From Paracoccaceae bacterium (GTDB lineage Bacteria; Pseudomonadota; Alphaproteobacteria; Rhodobacterales; Rhodobacteraceae), in the NCBI GenBank assembly GCA_947461435.1, contig CANHLE010000019.1:1-43629 (forward strand): a DNA stretch of 43,629 bases. Direction: 5' to 3'. The position numbers and the translations under genes were made by a program. The notes below the pieces were generated by a model that did no database searches, had not been told where the DNA came from, and saw only the letters and a list, made by a program, of their open reading frames with translations. Shown piece by piece: positions 33,516 through 42,429 of this stretch (position 1 is its first letter; each line of letters begins with the position of its first letter).

Positions 33516-34745
33516 TCAATCCAGCCGGAAGACGAGCGATTTGAGGTAACCGCTTTCGGCCAGTTGCGGCAGCATCGGATGGTCTGGCCCGGCAAAGCCG
33601 GTGTGCAGCAGCTGCGAGCGCCGCCCCCCCCGGCCCAGACCGCGCGCGCAGGCATTGCGAAACGAGGCCAGATCCACCGCATGGCTGCATGAACACAGCA
33701 CGATGTACCCGCCGGGGGCCACCAAAGGCGCCGCAAGACGCGCGATGCGTTCATAGGCGCGCAGGCCCGCCTCCAGCGCGGGTTTGGCCGGTGCAAAGGC
33801 TGGCGGATCGCAGATCACCAGGTCAAACGCGGCCCCTTCTGTTGCCAGCGCTTCCAGCACCTCAAAGGCATCGCCTTGCCGGGTGGCAAAACGGCCGTCC
33901 ACGCCTGAGGCCTTGGCCCCCTGCATCGCCAGTGCGAGGGCCGGGGCCGATCCATCCACAGACAGCACCTGCACCGCCCCGCCCGCCAGCGCCGCCAGAC
34001 CAAAGCCGCCGACATGGCTGAACATGTCCAGCACGCGCGCACCCTTGGCCAAACGGGCGGCAAAGGCATGGTTGGGGCGTTGGTCAAAGAACAGACCGGT
34101 TTTCTGCCCGCCCATCACATCGGCCAGATAGATCGCGCCGTTCATCGGCACCTGCACCGGGCCATCGACAGCGCCCGCCAGCAGCACGGTTTCCTCGTTC
34201 AGCCCCTCAAGCCCGCGAGAGCGGCCGGTGGCATTTTTCACGACGGTCGTGATGCCGCCAACCTGACGGATCGCGGCAGTCAGGGGGTCGATCAGGGTTT
34301 CGGCCCAGGCGGCATTGGGCTGAACCACGGCAAGATCGCCAAAGCGGTCAATCACGATGCCGGGCAGACCATCCGCCTCGGCGTGGACCCAGCGATAATA
34401 GGGCGCATCATACAGGCGGGTGCGCAGATCCAGCGCGCGCGACAGGCGGGCGGCGAACCAGGCCTGATCGATCTGCGCCTCGGGATCGCGGTCCAGCATT
34501 CGGGCGATGATCTTGGATTTGGTGTTGACCGTGACAAGCCCCAGCGGGCGCCTGTCCCCATCTTCCAGCACCGCGAGCGCGCCGGGCGCAAGCGACGAGG
34601 TGCGGCGGTCTGTCACCAATTCATCGGCATAGACCCAAGGGAATCCGTGGCGGATGGCCCGCGCTTCGGCTTTGGGTTTCAGCCGCACAACAGCGCGGCC
34701 ACGCGGGGCGCCATCGGGCGCGTCGGGAAGGTCATCTTGGGTCAT
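33516..34745 (-). CDS. class I SAM-dependent rRNA methyltransferase (RSP_2647/RlmI-like)
   Basis: A 409-residue RlmI-type 23S rRNA cytosine-5 methyltransferase relative. N-terminal PUA-like domain (VRLKPKAEARAIRHGFPWVYADEL, LVTVNTKSKIIARML), then a central EEHEE-type part. The Rossmann domain has the SAM motif VLDMFSHVGGFGLAALAGGA, the GLFFDQRPNHAFAARLAKGA block before it, the catalytic LVICDPPAFAP and CSCSHAVD with the reactive cysteine. AGGGG lies 5 bases before the chosen ATG; a GTG two codons earlier is less likely. First gene of a pair with the PIN gene. Confidence 0.9.
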   Translation of the reverse strand: MTQDDLPDAPDGAPRGRAVVRLKPKAEARAIRHGFPWVYADELVTDRRTSSLAPGALAVLEDGDRRPLGLVTVNTKSKIIARMLDRDPEAQIDQAWFAARLSRALDLRTRLYDAPYYRWVHAEADGLPGIVIDRFGDLAVVQPNAAWAETLIDPLTAAIRQVGGITTVVKNATGRSRGLEGLNEETVLLAGAVDGPVQVPMNGAIYLADVMGGQKTGLFFDQRPNHAFAARLAKGARVLDMFSHVGGFGLAALAGGAVQVLSVDGSAPALALAMQGAKASGVDGRFATRQGDAFEVLEALATEGAAFDLVICDPPAFAPAKPALEAGLRAYERIARLAAPLVAPGGYIVLCSCSHAVDLASFRNACARGLGRGGRRSQLLHTGFAGPDHPMLPQLAESGYLKSLVFRLD

Positions 34746-34773
34746 GGCCACCCCTTACCGGATTGCCGCCCAA

Positions 34774-34809
34774 TGCGAAAGCCCCGGCGCGGTGCGGCGC
34801 CGGGGCTTT
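34774..34809 (-). terminator. terminator after the DUF6778-like lipoprotein gene
   Basis: AAAGCCCCGGCGC / GCGCCGGGGCTTT: perfect 13-bp stem with a 6-base loop, ending in TTT and CG on the minus strand; 20 bases past the lipoprotein stop. Confidence 0.8.
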
Positions 34810-34829
34810 GTGACCTGTGAGAAGAGGGC

Positions 34830-35456
34830 CTAAAGGGCCGAAGGCAGGACCAGATGCGTCAGTTCGTACTGCAAGACTTCTGAGAGACGCTGCGTGACCA
34901 CGACTTTTTCTGTACGCCCGGCATTGTCTTCGGCAATCGCGCGCACCCCGCCCGAGCCTTTGACATCGGCGACAATCGGCCGTGGGCCATCGATGACCAT
35001 CCCGGTTTGCGCATCGCGCAGCGTCATCATGAAGTGCATGGCATAATTGCCGCCCGTCACATAGCGCGCCTTTTCTGTCAGCCCGTGGAACCGAGTGACT
35101 TCAAGGGCGACGATCACCGGGCGGCCTTGGGTCAATGTGGTGGTGGCTTCGGCGGCCGCGGATTCAAAGATGGCGGCGACTTGGGTGTGGCGGTCGCCCA
35201 AGGGATCCCCGCGCCAGACAATATCGGCCACGGGCACAAAAACATCGGCCTCGCTGACTTTCAGGGTCTGGGGGACCGAGATTTCGATGCCCTGCACGGC
35301 CAGTTCCGCAGGCAGGGCGATTTCCTCGGGTGCGGTGTTTTGAATGGCGGTGGTCAAATAGGGTGGGGTGGCGTTTCGGCTGGACTGAGTCGTCGTGCCG
35401 CAGGCGCTGAGCGCTGCGAGCGCGATCACAAGGCAAAGCGGTCTTTTCATTGACAT
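34830..35456 (-). CDS. DUF6778-like lipoprotein
   Basis: A 208-residue predicted lipoprotein: signal peptide with lipobox LSAC (Cys19), then a single beta-rich domain (LKVSEADVFVPVADIVWRGDPLGDRHTQVAAIFESA, VIVALEVTRFHGLTEKARYVTGG, YAMHFMMTLRDAQTG). I believe this is the family called DUF6778, known mainly from Rhodobacterales; function unknown. Three ATGs stand close together; the middle one is chosen because AGGG is about 8 bases upstream. Divergent from edd. Confidence 0.75.
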   Translation of the reverse strand: MSMKRPLCLVIALAALSACGTTTQSSRNATPPYLTTAIQNTAPEEIALPAELAVQGIEISVPQTLKVSEADVFVPVADIVWRGDPLGDRHTQVAAIFESAAAEATTTLTQGRPVIVALEVTRFHGLTEKARYVTGGNYAMHFMMTLRDAQTGMVIDGPRPIVADVKGSGGVRAIAEDNAGRTEKVVVTQRLSEVLQYELTHLVLPSAL

Positions 35457-35625
35457 GGTCATGTCCCTATACTGTCTTGGCGTCCCCAGGCCCGTGCTTT
35501 AGGTTTTCCTTCAAATTAAGGCATCATTAAGCAAGATTAACGGCAAAGCTGCGAAGATTGGCACGATCGCCCCTTACCGGGGTTGGCCGCGCCTAAAAAA
35601 CACAAGCGGTGGGCGGAAAGAGGAA

Positions 35626-35641
35626 TTGTTAGCGCTAACAA
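35626..35641. promoter_or_regulatory. perfect 16-bp palindrome, LacI-family operator upstream of edd
   Basis: TTGTTAGCGCTAACAA is fully self-complementary with the central CG and TTAGCGCTAA core typical of LacI/GalR-family operators. It lies 49 bases before the edd start. No LacI-type regulator gene is in the window. Confidence 0.8.
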
Positions 35642-35690
35642 GTTCTGATAAGGACGGCCCATCCAAAGACTGGCACCAAAGGATTTGACC

Positions 35691-37496
35691 TTGCCCCTGC
35701 ATCCCGCTCTGGACCGTGTGACGGACCGCATTCGCGAACGATCGGCCAAACCTCGCGCAGACTATTTGCAGCGTCTGGCGGCCGCCGTTGCCAAGGGCCC
35801 GGCCCGGGCGCATTTGTCATGCGGAAATCAGGCGCATGCCTATGCCGCGATGGCGGCGGACAAGGCCACACTCGTGTCGGCAAAGGCGCCCAATATCGGG
35901 ATCGTCACGGCCTATAACGACATGCTGTCCGCGCATCGGCCTTATGAATCCTATCCCGAATTGATCCGCGCAGCGGCCCGCCGGTACGGGGCCACAGCGC
36001 AAGTCGCGGGCGGTGTGCCAGCCATGTGCGACGGGGTCACTCAAGGGCAGGTCGGGATGGAGTTATCCCTTTTTTCACGCGATGTGATCGCCTTGGCCGC
36101 CGGAATCGGGCTGAGCCACAACACCTTTGACTCGGCGCTGTATCTGGGGGTTTGCGACAAGATCGTTCCCGGTTTGATCATGGCGGCGGCGGCCTTTGGC
36201 CATATCCCGGCGGTCTTTGTTCCGGCAGGGCCGATGACATCGGGCATTCCGAATGATCAAAAGACCAAGGTGCGCAACGCCTTTGTGGAGGGCAAGGCTA
36301 CCCGCGATGAATTGATGGCGGCGGAAATGGCCAGCTATCACGGTCCGGGAACCTGCACCTTTTACGGCACGGCCAACACCAATCAGATGTTGATGGAATT
36401 CATGGGTTTGCATCTGCCGGGGGCTTCTTTTGTCAATCCCGGCACCCCGCTGCGCGACGCGATGACCAATGCAGCGGTGGAACGGGCGGCGTCTATCACG
36501 GCTTTGGGCAATGATTTCCGGCCTGCGGGCGAAATTCTGGATGAGCGCGCCTATGTCAACGGGATGGTCGGTCTGATGGCGACGGGCGGGTCGACCAATT
36601 TGATCTTGCATCTGCCCGCCATGGCCCGCGCCTCGGGGGTTTTGATCGATCTGGAAGATTTCGATGATCTGTCGCAGGCGGTTCCCTTGATGGCCAAGGT
36701 CTATCCCAACGGCCTTGCGGATGTGAACCATTTCCACGCGGCGGGCGGGCTGGCCTTCATGATCGGGCAGCTTTTGGATGCGGGGCTGCTGCATCCGGAT
36801 GCCAAGACGGTTCTGGGCACGGGTCTGGCCGACTACCGCGACGAGCCGCGTCTGAACGACGGACAGCTGAGTTGGACCGAAGGGCCCAAGAACAGCCTGA
36901 ACGATAAAATCCTGCGCCCGGCCCAAGACCCGTTTCAACCGACCGGCGGGCTGCGGCAATTGGCGGGAAATCTGGGGCGCGGGGTGATCAAGGTCTCTTC
37001 GGTGGCGCCGGACCGTCATGTGATCGAGGCCCCGGCTCGGATCTTTCACAGCCAAGATGCGGTCAAGGCTGCTTTCAAGGCGGGGGAGTTCACGTCCGAC
37101 ACCGTGGTTGTCGTGCGTTTTCAAGGCCCGCGCGCCAATGGCATGCCGGAACTTCATTCGCTGACGCCGACGCTGTCGGTGCTGCAAGACCGCGGCCTGC
37201 GCGTAGCCCTTGTTACCGATGGGCGCATGTCGGGGGCCAGCGGCAAGGTTCCGGCGGCGATTCATGTATCGCCCGAAGCGGCCCAAGGCGGCCCCTTGGC
37301 CCGTCTGCGCGACGGCGATATCGTGCGTTTGGATGCCGATGCCGGCACGCTGTCGGTGCTGGCGCCCGATTTTGAGACGCGCACAGCGGTGGTGGTGGAT
37401 TTGTCGGCCAATGAAACCGGGATGGGGCGCGAATTGTTTGCGGCTTTCCGGGCTGGCGCGGGCACCTCGGAAACGGGCGCGGCCTTGGTGATCTGA
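35691..37496 (+). CDS. edd: phosphogluconate dehydratase, probable TTG start
   Basis: First Entner-Doudoroff enzyme: 6-phosphogluconate to KDPG, using an iron-sulfur cluster. The 601 residues match Edd (IlvD/Edd family). Cluster cysteines are in [29 protein letters not shown] and [16 protein letters not shown]; the C-terminal [22 protein letters not shown] block is intact. There is no in-frame ATG between the upstream TAA at 35649 and the conserved region. Two TTG codons are candidates; this one, 7 bases after AAAGGA, is the better spaced (an earlier TTG lies at 35685). Likely repressed through the palindrome upstream. eda follows after 120 bases. Confidence 0.95.
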   Translation: MPLHPALDRVTDRIRERSAKPRADYLQRLAAAVAKGPARAHLSCGNQAHAYAAMAADKATLVSAKAPNIGIVTAYNDMLSAHRPYESYPELIRAAARRYGATAQVAGGVPAMCDGVTQGQVGMELSLFSRDVIALAAGIGLSHNTFDSALYLGVCDKIVPGLIMAAAAFGHIPAVFVPAGPMTSGIPNDQKTKVRNAFVEGKATRDELMAAEMASYHGPGTCTFYGTANTNQMLMEFMGLHLPGASFVNPGTPLRDAMTNAAVERAASITALGNDFRPAGEILDERAYVNGMVGLMATGGSTNLILHLPAMARASGVLIDLEDFDDLSQAVPLMAKVYPNGLADVNHFHAAGGLAFMIGQLLDAGLLHPDAKTVLGTGLADYRDEPRLNDGQLSWTEGPKNSLNDKILRPAQDPFQPTGGLRQLAGNLGRGVIKVSSVAPDRHVIEAPARIFHSQDAVKAAFKAGEFTSDTVVVVRFQGPRANGMPELHSLTPTLSVLQDRGLRVALVTDGRMSGASGKVPAAIHVSPEAAQGGPLARLRDGDIVRLDADAGTLSVLAPDFETRTAVVVDLSANETGMGRELFAAFRAGAGTSETGAALVI

Positions 37497-37616
37497 TCCG
37501 CAGTTGCGCCGAACTGGTGCGTTAACTATGCCCGTTCCGGATGCGCGCCGCAGGGCCGCGCTTTCGGCAGGCCCCCCAAGAAAAAGCCGCCCCGTGTCGG
37601 CCAAAAGGAGACGTCG

Positions 37617-38261
37617 ATGACCCCCGCCGAGCAATCGCTGAAAGCTGCTGAAATCTGCCGACTGGCCCCCGTGGTTCCGGTTTTGGTGATCGATGATCTG
37701 GCCCATGCCGCCCCTCTGGCCCGCGCGCTGGTCAAGGGCGGATTGCCGGCGCTGGAGGTGACATTGCGCACGGCCTGCGCGCTGGATGCCATTCGCGCGA
37801 TGTCCGAGGTTCCCGGCGGCGTTGTGGGCGCAGGAACCTTGTTGACGCCGGCCGATGTCAAGGCGGCCAAGGCGGCGGGTGCCAAGTTCGGCGTCTCGCC
37901 CGGGGCGACGGACCGGCTGATCGCCGCCTGTGAAGACGAAGGGTTGCCCCTGCTTCCGGGGGCCGCGACGGCGTCGGAAATCATGGCATTGCTGGAACGC
38001 GGATATACGGTGCAGAAGTTTTTCCCTGCCGAACAGGCGGGCGGCGCGGCCTATTTGAAATCCATCGGCTCGCCGCTTCCGCAGGTTCACTTTTGCCCAA
38101 CGGGGGGCATCAGTTTGAAACTTGCGCCGCAGTATCTGGCCTTGAAGAATATCCTGTGTGTGGGCGGGTCGTGGGTTGCGCCCAAAGACGCGATGGCCGC
38201 GGGCGAATGGGCCACGGTGACCGCCTTGGCCGCCGAAGCGGCCGGACTGGCGCGGGCTTGA
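37617..38261 (+). CDS. eda: KDPG aldolase (2-keto-3-deoxy-6-phosphogluconate aldolase)
   Basis: Second Entner-Doudoroff enzyme, splitting KDPG into pyruvate and glyceraldehyde 3-phosphate. The 214-residue class I aldolase has the Schiff-base lysine in VQKFFPAE (Lys134), the proton-shuttle Glu47 in ALEVTLRT, and VVGAGTLLTPADV and CPTGGISLKLAPQYL around the phosphate site. A strong AAAGGAG ribosome site. Follows edd in the same direction; the 120-base gap shows no terminator, so one transcript is likely. Confidence 0.97.
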   Translation: MTPAEQSLKAAEICRLAPVVPVLVIDDLAHAAPLARALVKGGLPALEVTLRTACALDAIRAMSEVPGGVVGAGTLLTPADVKAAKAAGAKFGVSPGATDRLIAACEDEGLPLLPGAATASEIMALLERGYTVQKFFPAEQAGGAAYLKSIGSPLPQVHFCPTGGISLKLAPQYLALKNILCVGGSWVAPKDAMAAGEWATVTALAAEAAGLARA

Positions 38262-38275
38262 CGCCGCCCTGAACG

Positions 38276-38296
38276 GCGTGCACATTTATTGCACGC
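38276..38296 (+). promoter_or_regulatory. 7-bp inverted repeat between eda and VOC gene
   Basis: GCGTGCA-CATTTAT-TGCACGC. Perfect arms, 7-base AT-rich loop, ending 16 bases before the VOC start. It could be an operator or an mRNA hairpin; there is no U-run. Confidence 0.45.
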
Positions 38297-38311
38297 AACA
38301 AGGGAAAGCCG

Positions 38312-38770
38312 ATGCCAGCGCCCGAGATGTCAACCTGTTTCTGGTTCGATGCCCAAGCGCTGGAGGCGGCGCAGCTGTACACGTCCTTGTTCGACGGATC
38401 GCGCATCACCGAGGTGTTTTACAAAGAGGGCGATCCGGACAAGGGGGCCTTTACCGTGGCCTTTACCTTGCTGGGACAGGCCTATTGGGGGCTGAACGGG
38501 GGACCGTTGTTCAAGCATAGCCCGGCCGTATCCTTGACGGTTCATGTGGACAGCCAAGCCGAAGTGGACCGTCTTTGGGCGGCCCTTCTGGCAGGGGGCG
38601 GCACCGAAAGCCGCTGCGGGTGGCTGGCTGACCGGTTCGGGATTTCTTGGCAGATTATCCCCCGCGCCTTGCCGCGCTTGTTGCGGACCGATACGACGGG
38701 CCGCGTCATGCAAGCGATGATGGGCATGGTCAAACTGGACATTGCCGCGCTGGAAGTTGCGGCGCGCTGA
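38312..38770 (+). CDS. VOC-family protein, PhnB/3-demethylubiquinone-methyltransferase-like
   Basis: A 152-residue protein of the vicinal oxygen chelate fold, of the PhnB-like group. CFWFDAQALEAAQLYTSLF, then GAFTVAFTLLGQAYWGLNGG, FKHSPAVSLTVHVDSQAEVDRLWAALLAGG and CGWLADRFGISWQIIP are the usual blocks of this family. These proteins are often misnamed as ubiquinone methyltransferases but lack a SAM domain. Metal ligands are not clear by eye. AGGGAAAG ribosome site. It trails eda by 50 bases and may be read from the edd-eda transcript. Function unknown. Confidence 0.85.
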   Translation: MPAPEMSTCFWFDAQALEAAQLYTSLFDGSRITEVFYKEGDPDKGAFTVAFTLLGQAYWGLNGGPLFKHSPAVSLTVHVDSQAEVDRLWAALLAGGGTESRCGWLADRFGISWQIIPRALPRLLRTDTTGRVMQAMMGMVKLDIAALEVAAR

Positions 38771-38801
38771 CCCCCGGCGCAACTGCACAAGGGGTCGGAC
38801 T

Positions 38802-39074
38802 TCAGACGGGTGAGATGCGGCCCATGCGCCCGCCGCGCCGGGCCGGGTTGGACGGAGCGCTGAGCGCCTGTGTCAAAAGCGCGGTCATGGGATGGTCGGC
38901 ATTGGCAGGCCCGTAGTGGGCGAGAAGCCCTTGCAACGCCTCGGCCGGATCAAGCCCCACCTTCAAGCTGAGCGCCCAATCGATGAAGATCGATTTGCAT
39001 TCCCCTTCGGTGATGCCGTCGATGGCATAGCTTTCACGTACAAGACCTTTTGGGTCAGCCAGGGCCATTTCCAT
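38802..39074 (-). CDS. small conserved protein coupled to glnE
   Basis: A 90-residue soluble protein I do not recognise (MEMALADPKGLVRESYAIDG, CKSIFIDWALSL, LDPAEALQGLLAHYG), mostly helical with a basic Ser/Pro/Arg-rich C-terminus. Its ATG overlaps the glnE stop (TGATG), and AAGGAG lies in the end of glnE at the right distance, so translation is coupled to glnE. The tight coupling suggests a shared task in nitrogen control, but that is inference. Confidence 0.75.
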   Translation of the reverse strand: MEMALADPKGLVRESYAIDGITEGECKSIFIDWALSLKVGLDPAEALQGLLAHYGPANADHPMTALLTQALSAPSNPARRGGRMGRISPV

Positions 39075-41869
39075 CACATATCGCTCCTTGTCGCGGGTCC
39101 CAATTGGGCCGAGATCACCGTGTTTGCTGCCTGCGTCACCTCGGTCAGCCGTGCGGCCAAGTGCGCGGCCGTGTCCATTGCGGTTTCGCGCAGGATAAAG
39201 GCCCGCCCCCCCTCGCCCAGCGTGGCAAGGTCGAGAGCTTTGTCCGACAAAAGCCGCGCTGCCGATTGCAAACGCCAGCAGAGCCTGTAGGCATCCAAGA
39301 GTGCCGTCTGATCTGATTGCGACGCCTTGCCGCCCTTCGCGCCAAGAGCAATCTGGCGTTCCACCTGACGCACCGGACTGGCGGCCAAAAGCGCCGTCAA
39401 CTGGGCCGACAATTCGATGTCCATCAGATGACCGGGGCCAAATTTGGCGTCCAGATCCCCGGTGCCCGGCTTGGCCGCCCAAAGACGGGCGCGCATCTCG
39501 GCGGTGTCTTGGCGCAATTTCGCCGGGTCTTGGCATTTTTCCAGCAAGACCGCGCGGCGAAACGATTCAACTTCGTCGGCCAAGTCCGGCGCGCCGCACA
39601 TCACCCTTGCACGCGTCAGGGCCAGATGTTCCCAGGTCCAGGCGGCGTCCCGCTGATAGGTGCGAAAACTGTCAATCGAGGTTGCCACGGCCCCCTGCCG
39701 CCCCGAAGGGCGCAGGCGAACGTCGACCTCGTAAAGCCGCCCTTCGGCGGTTTGCGCCGACAGGGCCGTGACCAAGGCTTGGGTCAGACGGGCATAATAG
39801 GTGCGGGCGGGCAAAGGGCGCGGCCCAAGCGAGGTTTCGGCCCCGGCGGCGTCGTAAATCAGGATCAGATCCAGATCCGAAGCCGCGTTCAGCCGCCCGG
39901 CCCCAAGCGAGCCCATGCCCAGCACAACAGCGCCGCGCCCCGGGGCCTGTCCGTGTTTGCGGGCGAAATCTTGCAAGACAAAGGGCCAGATACCCCCGAT
40001 CACCGCTTCGGCCAGATCGGCATATTGCTTGGCCGCTTCAAACCCATCCAAAAGGCCGCGCAAATGATGCACGCCAATGCGAAAGTGCAGCTCTTTCATC
40101 CAGCGCCGGGCCAGATCCAACCGTCGCTCATAATCAGAAGCATCGGCCAGTTTGAGGCGAATCTCGGCCGTCAGGGCCGCCGCCCCCGGCCAAGGGGCAA
40201 AGAAGGATCCGCCGATCACCGCGTCAAGCACCGCTGCGTTGCGCGCCAGATAGCGCGCAAGGCCGGGGGCGGTGCCCGCAATGTCGATGATCAGATCAAT
40301 CAGGGGCGGGTTCGCCTCGAACAGGGAAAAGATCTGAACGCCCGATGGCAGGCCGGACAGAAACCCGTCCAGTGCCACCAAAGCCTCGTCCGGATGGGCG
40401 GCCCGCGACAGACGGTGCAAAAGCTGCGGTGCAAGACGGCGAAAGATGGCCGCTGCCCGGTCGCTTCGCAAGCAAGGATAGCTGGACCATCCCGCAACGA
40501 TGCGCTGTGCATCGGGCGACAGATCGGGGGATTGTTCGGCCGCATTGGGGGCAAAGAACCCATCCGTCAGACGGTCTGTGCGCGCCAGACGGTCCAGCAG
40601 ATCTGCCCGAAACATGGGCTCGGGCTGACCGCAAAAGGCGGCAATCCGCGCCACGCCCGCCGGAGTGGAGGGAAGATCATGGGTCTGCTCGTCGCCGACC
40701 ATCTGGATGCGGTGTTCAACGTCGCGGTGATGCAGGTAAAGCGCCGACAATTCTTCGCAGACTTCCGTCGGCACCCAGCCTTTGGCCGCCAGCGCGGCCA
40801 ACCCGTCCAACGTTCCGCGAGGCCGCAGATCAGGATCGCGCCCGCCGGCGATCAACTGCCGGGTTTGGGTGAAAAACTCGATCTCGCGGATGCCGCCCAG
40901 ACCCAGTTTCATGTTATGCCCTTCGACGGTCAAAGGGCGGTTCAGGCCGCGATGATCGCGGATGCGCAGGCGCATGTCATGGGCGTCTTGAATCGCCGCG
41001 TAGTCCAGATGCTTGCGCCAGACAAAAGGGATCAGGGTTTTCAAGAACCGATCCCCGGCCCTCAGATCGCCGCCGCAGGGACGCGCCTTGATATAGGCGG
41101 CGCGCTCCCATGTGCGGCCCTGCGCCTCGTAATAGGCTTCGGCGGCGGCCATGGACAGACAGACAGGCATGACACTGGCATCCGGGCGCAGGCGCAAATC
41201 GGTACGAAAAACATATCCCTCGGCGGTGATATCCGACAAGAGGGCCGTCATCTTGCGCGTGACGCGAATGAAGGCCGCGCGCGCATCGTGCCAATCCGCG
41301 CCATAGCGGTCCTGATCAAACAGGCAAATCAGGTCAATGTCAGAGGAATAATTCAGCTCGAATGCGCCCATCTTGCCCATGGCAAGGCACACCATGCCGC
41401 CCGCTGTGGCGATGTCATCCTGGGTGGCGCCGGGCAGCCTTTCACGCCGAATCTCGTCGGCAACAAGGGTTTTCATGGCCACGTCCACGGCTTGATCGGC
41501 CAGGCGGGTCAGGGCGGAAGTCACCTCCATGCCGCCCCAGACCCCGCCCAGATCACACAAGGCCGTCAGCAGTGCAGCGCGCCGTTTCGCGCGGCGCAGC
41601 GCCGCGGGCAAAAGATCGGGCGCTGTGCTGGGCAAGTCTGCCAGTAAAGCTGCGAAACTGGCTTCCGGGGGGGCGTCCAGCACCGGCAGCAGCCAGTCCC
41701 TTTCGCGCAGGATCAAGGACCGCAAGTAGGGCGAGCAGCCCGAGACCCCGCTGATCAAGCCCGAAACGAGGGGATCAAGCTGCGGCAACTGGGCCAGGGT
41801 ATCGCTGGCCGCCGCCCGGTCAAAGGCAATCGGTTGGCGGCGGATACGGGCGGCAAGGCTGTTGGACAT
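39074..41869 (-). CDS. glnE: glutamine synthetase adenylyltransferase / deadenylase
   Basis: Adds and removes AMP on glutamine synthetase (Tyr398 of the GlnA encoded here), steered by P-II and glutamine. The 931 residues carry two nucleotidyltransferase domains. The N-terminal deadenylase has GKMGAFELNYSSDIDLICLFD near residues 163-185; the C-terminal adenylylase has GMGSLGAGRLNAASDLDLILIYD near residues 650-672. Both Gx11DxD patterns are complete, and each is followed by a helical domain. In-frame codons run 177 bases further upstream, but the chosen ATG gives the usual N-terminus and avoids the divergent YbaK gene. No clear ribosome site. Confidence 0.95.
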   Translation of the reverse strand: MSNSLAARIRRQPIAFDRAAASDTLAQLPQLDPLVSGLISGVSGCSPYLRSLILRERDWLLPVLDAPPEASFAALLADLPSTAPDLLPAALRRAKRRAALLTALCDLGGVWGGMEVTSALTRLADQAVDVAMKTLVADEIRRERLPGATQDDIATAGGMVCLAMGKMGAFELNYSSDIDLICLFDQDRYGADWHDARAAFIRVTRKMTALLSDITAEGYVFRTDLRLRPDASVMPVCLSMAAAEAYYEAQGRTWERAAYIKARPCGGDLRAGDRFLKTLIPFVWRKHLDYAAIQDAHDMRLRIRDHRGLNRPLTVEGHNMKLGLGGIREIEFFTQTRQLIAGGRDPDLRPRGTLDGLAALAAKGWVPTEVCEELSALYLHHRDVEHRIQMVGDEQTHDLPSTPAGVARIAAFCGQPEPMFRADLLDRLARTDRLTDGFFAPNAAEQSPDLSPDAQRIVAGWSSYPCLRSDRAAAIFRRLAPQLLHRLSRAAHPDEALVALDGFLSGLPSGVQIFSLFEANPPLIDLIIDIAGTAPGLARYLARNAAVLDAVIGGSFFAPWPGAAALTAEIRLKLADASDYERRLDLARRWMKELHFRIGVHHLRGLLDGFEAAKQYADLAEAVIGGIWPFVLQDFARKHGQAPGRGAVVLGMGSLGAGRLNAASDLDLILIYDAAGAETSLGPRPLPARTYYARLTQALVTALSAQTAEGRLYEVDVRLRPSGRQGAVATSIDSFRTYQRDAAWTWEHLALTRARVMCGAPDLADEVESFRRAVLLEKCQDPAKLRQDTAEMRARLWAAKPGTGDLDAKFGPGHLMDIELSAQLTALLAASPVRQVERQIALGAKGGKASQSDQTALLDAYRLCWRLQSAARLLSDKALDLATLGEGGRAFILRETAMDTAAHLAARLTEVTQAANTVISAQLGPATRSDM

Positions 41870-41961
41870 GCGCGCAATGATGCGGCGATGGCAGCGCCGG
41901 GTCAATCGGGGTTGCAGCGCCGCGCGGGGTTTGGAAGACTGCCGGGGCAAAAGGGGATGAT

Positions 41962-42429
41962 ATGAGCAAAAGTTTGAACCGGGTGAGCGCCGCCTTGACC
42001 GCTGCCGGAATCGCGTCGCAGCCGATAGAGATGTCGGCCGATACACGAACGGCCGCGCAAGCCGCCGCGGCGGCCGGATGCCAGATTGACCAGATCGTCA
42101 AATCGATCCTGTTTCAGGGGGCCAGTGGGCAGCTGTACCTGTTCTTGACGTCGGGCGGGGCCCAGATCAGCCCTGTTGCGGCCAGCGCCCTTGCCCGCGA
42201 ACCTTTGGGCAGGGCCGACGCCGACACGGTGCGCGCGGTGACGGGGTTTGCCATTGGCGGGGTTGCGCCCTTGGGTCATTTGACACCCCTGCCCGTCTGG
42301 ATGGATCCGGCCCTGATGGCGTTTGACGTGGTCTGGGCCGCCGCCGGAACCCCGCGGCACATTTTTGCCATCGCGCCGCAGGCCTTGTGCCGGGCGGCTG
42401 GTGCGGTCTTGGCCCACTTTACGGATTAG
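41962..42429 (+). CDS. YbaK/ProXp-type aminoacyl-tRNA deacylase family protein
   Basis: A 155-residue protein of the YbaK/EbsC fold, whose members hydrolyse mischarged tRNAs such as Cys- or Ala-tRNA(Pro). Family marks are IVKSILFQGASGQLYLFLTSGG (with the conserved catalytic Lys in VKS), the VTGFAIGGVAPLGH loop, and a terminal AGTPRHIFAIAPQALCRAAGAV. Which mischarged tRNA it edits is not readable. AGGGG ribosome site. Divergent from glnE across 92 bases; its stop overlaps that of the gene on the other strand. Confidence 0.88.
   Translation: MSKSLNRVSAALTAAGIASQPIEMSADTRTAAQAAAAAGCQIDQIVKSILFQGASGQLYLFLTSGGAQISPVAASALAREPLGRADADTVRAVTGFAIGGVAPLGHLTPLPVWMDPALMAFDVVWAAAGTPRHIFAIAPQALCRAAGAVLAHFTD

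Noticed and set aside
36075-38285. 736-codon open frame on the minus strand
   Set aside because: It lies exactly antisense to edd and eda, whose motifs are complete. Its translation is Arg/Gly/His/Gln-rich without family motifs, a common effect of high GC codon use.
38312-38770. VOC gene considered as a ubiquinone methyltransferase
   Set aside because: There is no SAM-binding Rossmann domain; the common name for this group comes from an old mislabel.
39317-41647. 776-codon open frame on the plus strand
   Set aside because: Antisense to glnE, which has both nucleotidyltransferase motifs; the composition is that of a shadow frame.
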